This document shows positions 5,050-6,674 of a stretch of 6,674 nucleotides of DNA, in pieces (within the stretch, counting starts at the first letter, position 1; each line of letters starts with the position of its first letter). Where the stretch lies: contig CALGLY010000672.1 in the NCBI GenBank assembly GCA_937959095.1, forward strand, positions 1 to 6,674, written 5' to 3'. This stretch comes from an uncultured Saprospiraceae bacterium. Its GTDB lineage: Bacteria > Bacteroidota > Bacteroidia > Chitinophagales > Saprospiraceae. The position numbers and the translations under genes are program-made. The notes under the pieces were generated by a model. It saw only the letters and a list, made by a program, of their open reading frames with translations. It was not told the DNA's origin and ran no database searches.

Positions 5050-5868
5050 TTAATTATTCCCCAAAATTAAAGGCAAACCATCCTTACCGCCGCCAATCAC
5101 GACAACTTTAGAGTTTGGCGACTTTGCCAACTCCATAGTCGCTTCTATTCCTTTGTCTTTTAATATTTTATCTGTTAAACTAGCATTCAAAATCTCATTC
5201 GAGCGTGCTTTTGCGCCTGCTTCTATAATCTTACGCTCTGCTTCTTGGCGTTCTTTTTCTAGCAAAAACTGCATCTGTAGCGAAGATTGCTCCTCTTCTA
5301 GCTTACGTCCAATTGCTTCCTGCAATTTCAAAGGCAATTCCACTTCCCGAATCAATATCGCATCCAAAATGATATGCTTTTTGTCTATGGATTCGAATGT
5401 CCGTTGAAAGATTTCGTCTTGAATCGCTTCCCGCTTTGTAGAGTATAATTCTTCTGGCAAGTACTTACCAATCACTTCCCGCGTAGCAGAACGTATTTCA
5501 GGTATGATGATGCTCGTTTTATAGTCCTTTCCGATTTCTTCATGCAAGTAGCCAATTTCATTCGGCTTTGGCTGAAAACGATAGGACAATTCTACCCGAA
5601 TCGTCAGACCATTTTTAGACAATACTTCCATATCTTCAAAAGCCTCTTGTGTCCGCACATCATAGCGAAAAACGCTATTCCAAGGGGCAACTACATGAAA
5701 GCCTTGACTATATATATTATCCTTATCCAGCCCACCGCCAAAACGTTTGAAAAGCACGCCTTTTTCGCCTGGCTCTAAGGTTAGAAAAGTGGCATTAGAA
5801 AATATAATTAATGCCATTAATGCGAAAAAAATAAGAACACCTGTAGTTATCAATCTTCCTTGTCTCAT
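5050..5868 (-). CDS. Prohibitin/SPFH-domain membrane protein
   Basis: The 272-residue protein has an N-terminal membrane anchor (residues about 6-26, LITTGVLIFFALMALIIFSNA), then an SPFH/band 7 domain (about 28-180). Recognisable prohibitin segments are LEPGEKGVLFKRFGGG (31-46), YSQGFHVVAPW (53-63), YDVRTQE (69-75) and IIPEIRSATREVIGKY (121-136). Residues about 183-225 form a charged, Glu/Lys/Arg-rich coiled coil (RKLEEEQSSLQMQFLLEKER onward). The C-terminus SKVVVIGGGKDGLPLIL (253-269) is typical of the family. Such proteins form large ring-like membrane scaffolds; in bacteria the exact client is usually unknown. It lies upstream of ptuA in the same direction, separated by 73 nt with a hairpin, so it is probably a separate transcription unit. 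It is transcribed divergently from lipB. No convincing TAnnTTTG element was found for it in the intergenic region. Confidence 0.93.
   Translation of the reverse strand: MRQGRLITTGVLIFFALMALIIFSNATFLTLEPGEKGVLFKRFGGGLDKDNIYSQGFHVVAPWNSVFRYDVRTQEAFEDMEVLSKNGLTIRVELSYRFQPKPNEIGYLHEEIGKDYKTSIIIPEIRSATREVIGKYLPEELYSTKREAIQDEIFQRTFESIDKKHIILDAILIREVELPLKLQEAIGRKLEEEQSSLQMQFLLEKERQEAERKIIEAGAKARSNEILNASLTDKILKDKGIEATMELAKSPNSKVVVIGGGKDGLPLILGNN
5062..5069 (-). promoter_or_regulatory. Possible -7 element (TAATTTTG) for ptuAB inside the prohibitin 3' end
   Basis: On the minus strand this octamer reads TAATTTTG, matching TAnnTTTG in every fixed position. It overlaps the last codons of the prohibitin gene. 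The closest minus-strand TTG upstream (5094-5096) leaves a 24-nt gap rather than 19. If used, it would give ptuA a leader of about 80 nt containing the 4995-5024 hairpin. A chance match in AT-rich sequence is quite possible. Confidence 0.3.
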
Positions 5869-6086
5869 ATAGTTTTAATATTGTTTTGAATCGTTTTTCC
5901 TTATAAAGAACAAGTTAAAGTTAAAACATTGTTTTCAGTCTTATCCTATTTTACGACTTAATTCTATTTTTCTTTGATAGTTAGCTCTAAAAATCGGATG
6001 AAAATTTCTTTTTATGTTGCCTCTACAATTACAAAAAACATATCCTATGAGGCATTTTGATACTATACAGATATAAAACTAGCCCA
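5869..6086. other. Intergenic region between prohibitin and the lipB promoter
   Basis: This AT-rich stretch separates two divergent genes. I see no open frame, tRNA or clear promoter for the prohibitin gene. The only structure is a small inverted repeat, TGCCTC (6018-6023) and GAGGCA (6049-6054), with a 25-nt centre followed by TTTT. It is too short a stem with too large a loop to call a terminator. Confidence 0.4.
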
Positions 6087-6116
6087 TTGTATAATTCAAT
6101 AAAAAAAGTACCTTTG
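6087..6116 (+). promoter_or_regulatory. lipB: Consensus Bacteroidota promoter of lipB
   Basis: TTG (6087-6089), exactly 19 nt, then TACCTTTG (6109-6116) fits the TTG-N19-TAnnTTTG consensus of the Bacteroidota primary sigma factor. Transcription should start around 6121, leaving a short leader of about 15 nt before the ATG at 6136. This is the best promoter in the window and supports both the lipB start and the phylum assignment. Confidence 0.85.
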
Positions 6117-6135
6117 CGGTCCGAAAGCAACTGCT

Positions 6136-6674
6136 ATGCCGAATCAAGTGATTTTTAAAGACTTAGGGCGCGTTTCTTATCAGAAAGCTTGGGATTATCA
6201 GCAAGAGCTGTTAGCACAAGCAATCGCGATAAAACGCCACAATCGTCCGTTATCTGCAATGGATGCGGATTGGAAACAGCAGCAGCACCATCTGCTTTTT
6301 TGCGACCACCCGCCAGTCTATACCCTTGGCAAGAGTGGCAAAAAGGAACACCTCTTACTCAACGAAACCCAACTCGATGAACAAGGTTTTGAGTTCTTCA
6401 AAATCAATCGAGGGGGTGATATTACCTATCACGGGCCTGGGCAAGTAATTGCCTATCCAATTTTTGATTTAGATGAATTCTTCACCGATGTGCATCGCTA
6501 TGTGCGTACCCTAGAAGAAGTCGTCATTCTGATGTTAGCAGAATATGGTATTACGGGTACTCGCGTAGAAGGTTATACAGGCGTTTGGTTGGTAGGTACA
6601 GAAAGTTTGCCGAAGCGAAAAATTTGTGCAATAGGGGTGCATTTAAGTCGTTGGGTAACTATGCATGGATTTGC
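6136..6674 (+). CDS. lipB: Octanoyl-[ACP]:protein N-octanoyltransferase LipB (partial at right edge)
   Basis: 179 complete codons are visible; the gene runs off the right edge. LipB moves the octanoyl group from acyl carrier protein to lipoyl-domain lysines of 2-oxoacid dehydrogenases and the glycine cleavage H protein, before LipA inserts sulphur. The diagnostic segments are FCDHPPVYTLGKSG (55-68), the substrate-pocket motif RGGDITYHGPGQ (92-103) with YPIFDL (107-112), and KICAIGVHLSRWVTMHGFA (162 to the window end), which carries the conserved catalytic lysine (Lys162). The catalytic cysteine is expected shortly downstream and is not in the window. The start ATG is set by the consensus promoter ending at 6116 and by the family N-terminus (VIFKDLGRVSYQKAWDYQ). 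It is divergent from the prohibitin gene. Nothing suggests that the gene is damaged. Confidence 0.97.
   Translation, partial: MPNQVIFKDLGRVSYQKAWDYQQELLAQAIAIKRHNRPLSAMDADWKQQQHHLLFCDHPPVYTLGKSGKKEHLLLNETQLDEQGFEFFKINRGGDITYHGPGQVIAYPIFDLDEFFTDVHRYVRTLEEVVILMLAEYGITGTRVEGYTGVWLVGTESLPKRKICAIGVHLSRWVTMHGF

Noticed and set aside
6018..6058. Inverted repeat TGCCTC/GAGGCA followed by TTTT as a terminator
   Set aside because: The stem is only 6 bp with a 25-nt loop, and it lies between divergent genes where no plus-strand transcript is expected to end.
6189..6448. Alternative plus-strand open frames within lipB
   Set aside because: These are other-frame readings of lipB, which has all family motifs and a consensus promoter.
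1..6674. CRISPR array, tRNA/rRNA gene, insertion sequence or attachment site
   Set aside because: I found no regularly spaced repeats beyond the two short phased pairs, no cloverleaf or rRNA-like sequence, no transposase and no flanking duplications.

Overview
This AT-rich window most likely comes from a member of the Bacteroidota. Several intergenic regions carry the phylum's -7 promoter element (TAnnTTTG). One of them, before lipB, also has the -33 TTG at the ideal 19-bp spacing. A small THX-type ribosomal protein gene is present, clear Shine-Dalgarno sequences are largely missing, and the signal-peptide and lipoprotein styles fit the phylum. I cannot name a genus.

Layout, left to right. 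(1) Positions 1-363, minus strand: the N-terminal part of an exported protein resembling the DUF4369 domain that often precedes a TlpA/thioredoxin-like domain; it runs off the left edge. (2) A 270-bp divergent intergenic region holds a minus-strand -7 element, a 10-bp inverted repeat in the presumed leader of gene 1, and two pairs of 8-bp direct repeats, each pair with an 11-bp period, in front of the plus-strand genes. (3) Positions 634-2806, plus strand: a two-gene unit of a predicted outer-membrane beta-barrel protein with a Cys-Cys mature N-terminus, then a DUF3179 lipoprotein. (4) Positions 2904-3032, plus strand: a 42-codon gene for 30S ribosomal protein THX with its own -7 element and a strong terminator hairpin. 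(5) Positions 3098-4976, minus strand: an overlapping two-gene operon of an ABC/SMC-like ATPase (ptuA-like) and an HNH nuclease of the TIGR02646 type (ptuB-like). Together they match the Septu anti-phage defence architecture. (6) Positions 5050-5868, minus strand: a membrane-anchored prohibitin/SPFH protein. (7) A divergent intergenic region ends in a consensus promoter. (8) Positions 6136 to the right edge, plus strand: lipB, octanoyltransferase of lipoate synthesis, cut by the window end before its catalytic cysteine.

The main accessory content is the compact Septu module. It sits between housekeeping genes (THX ribosomal protein, prohibitin, lipB), without visible mobility genes, reverse transcriptase or tRNA. 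Its ATPase gene has a strikingly AT-rich centre, and a hairpin separates it from the prohibitin gene. The most interesting non-coding signals are the two phased direct-repeat pairs upstream of the barrel/DUF3179 operon. No feature is, on sequence alone, clearly a new class of system. The barrel plus DUF3179 pair is the least understood functional unit.
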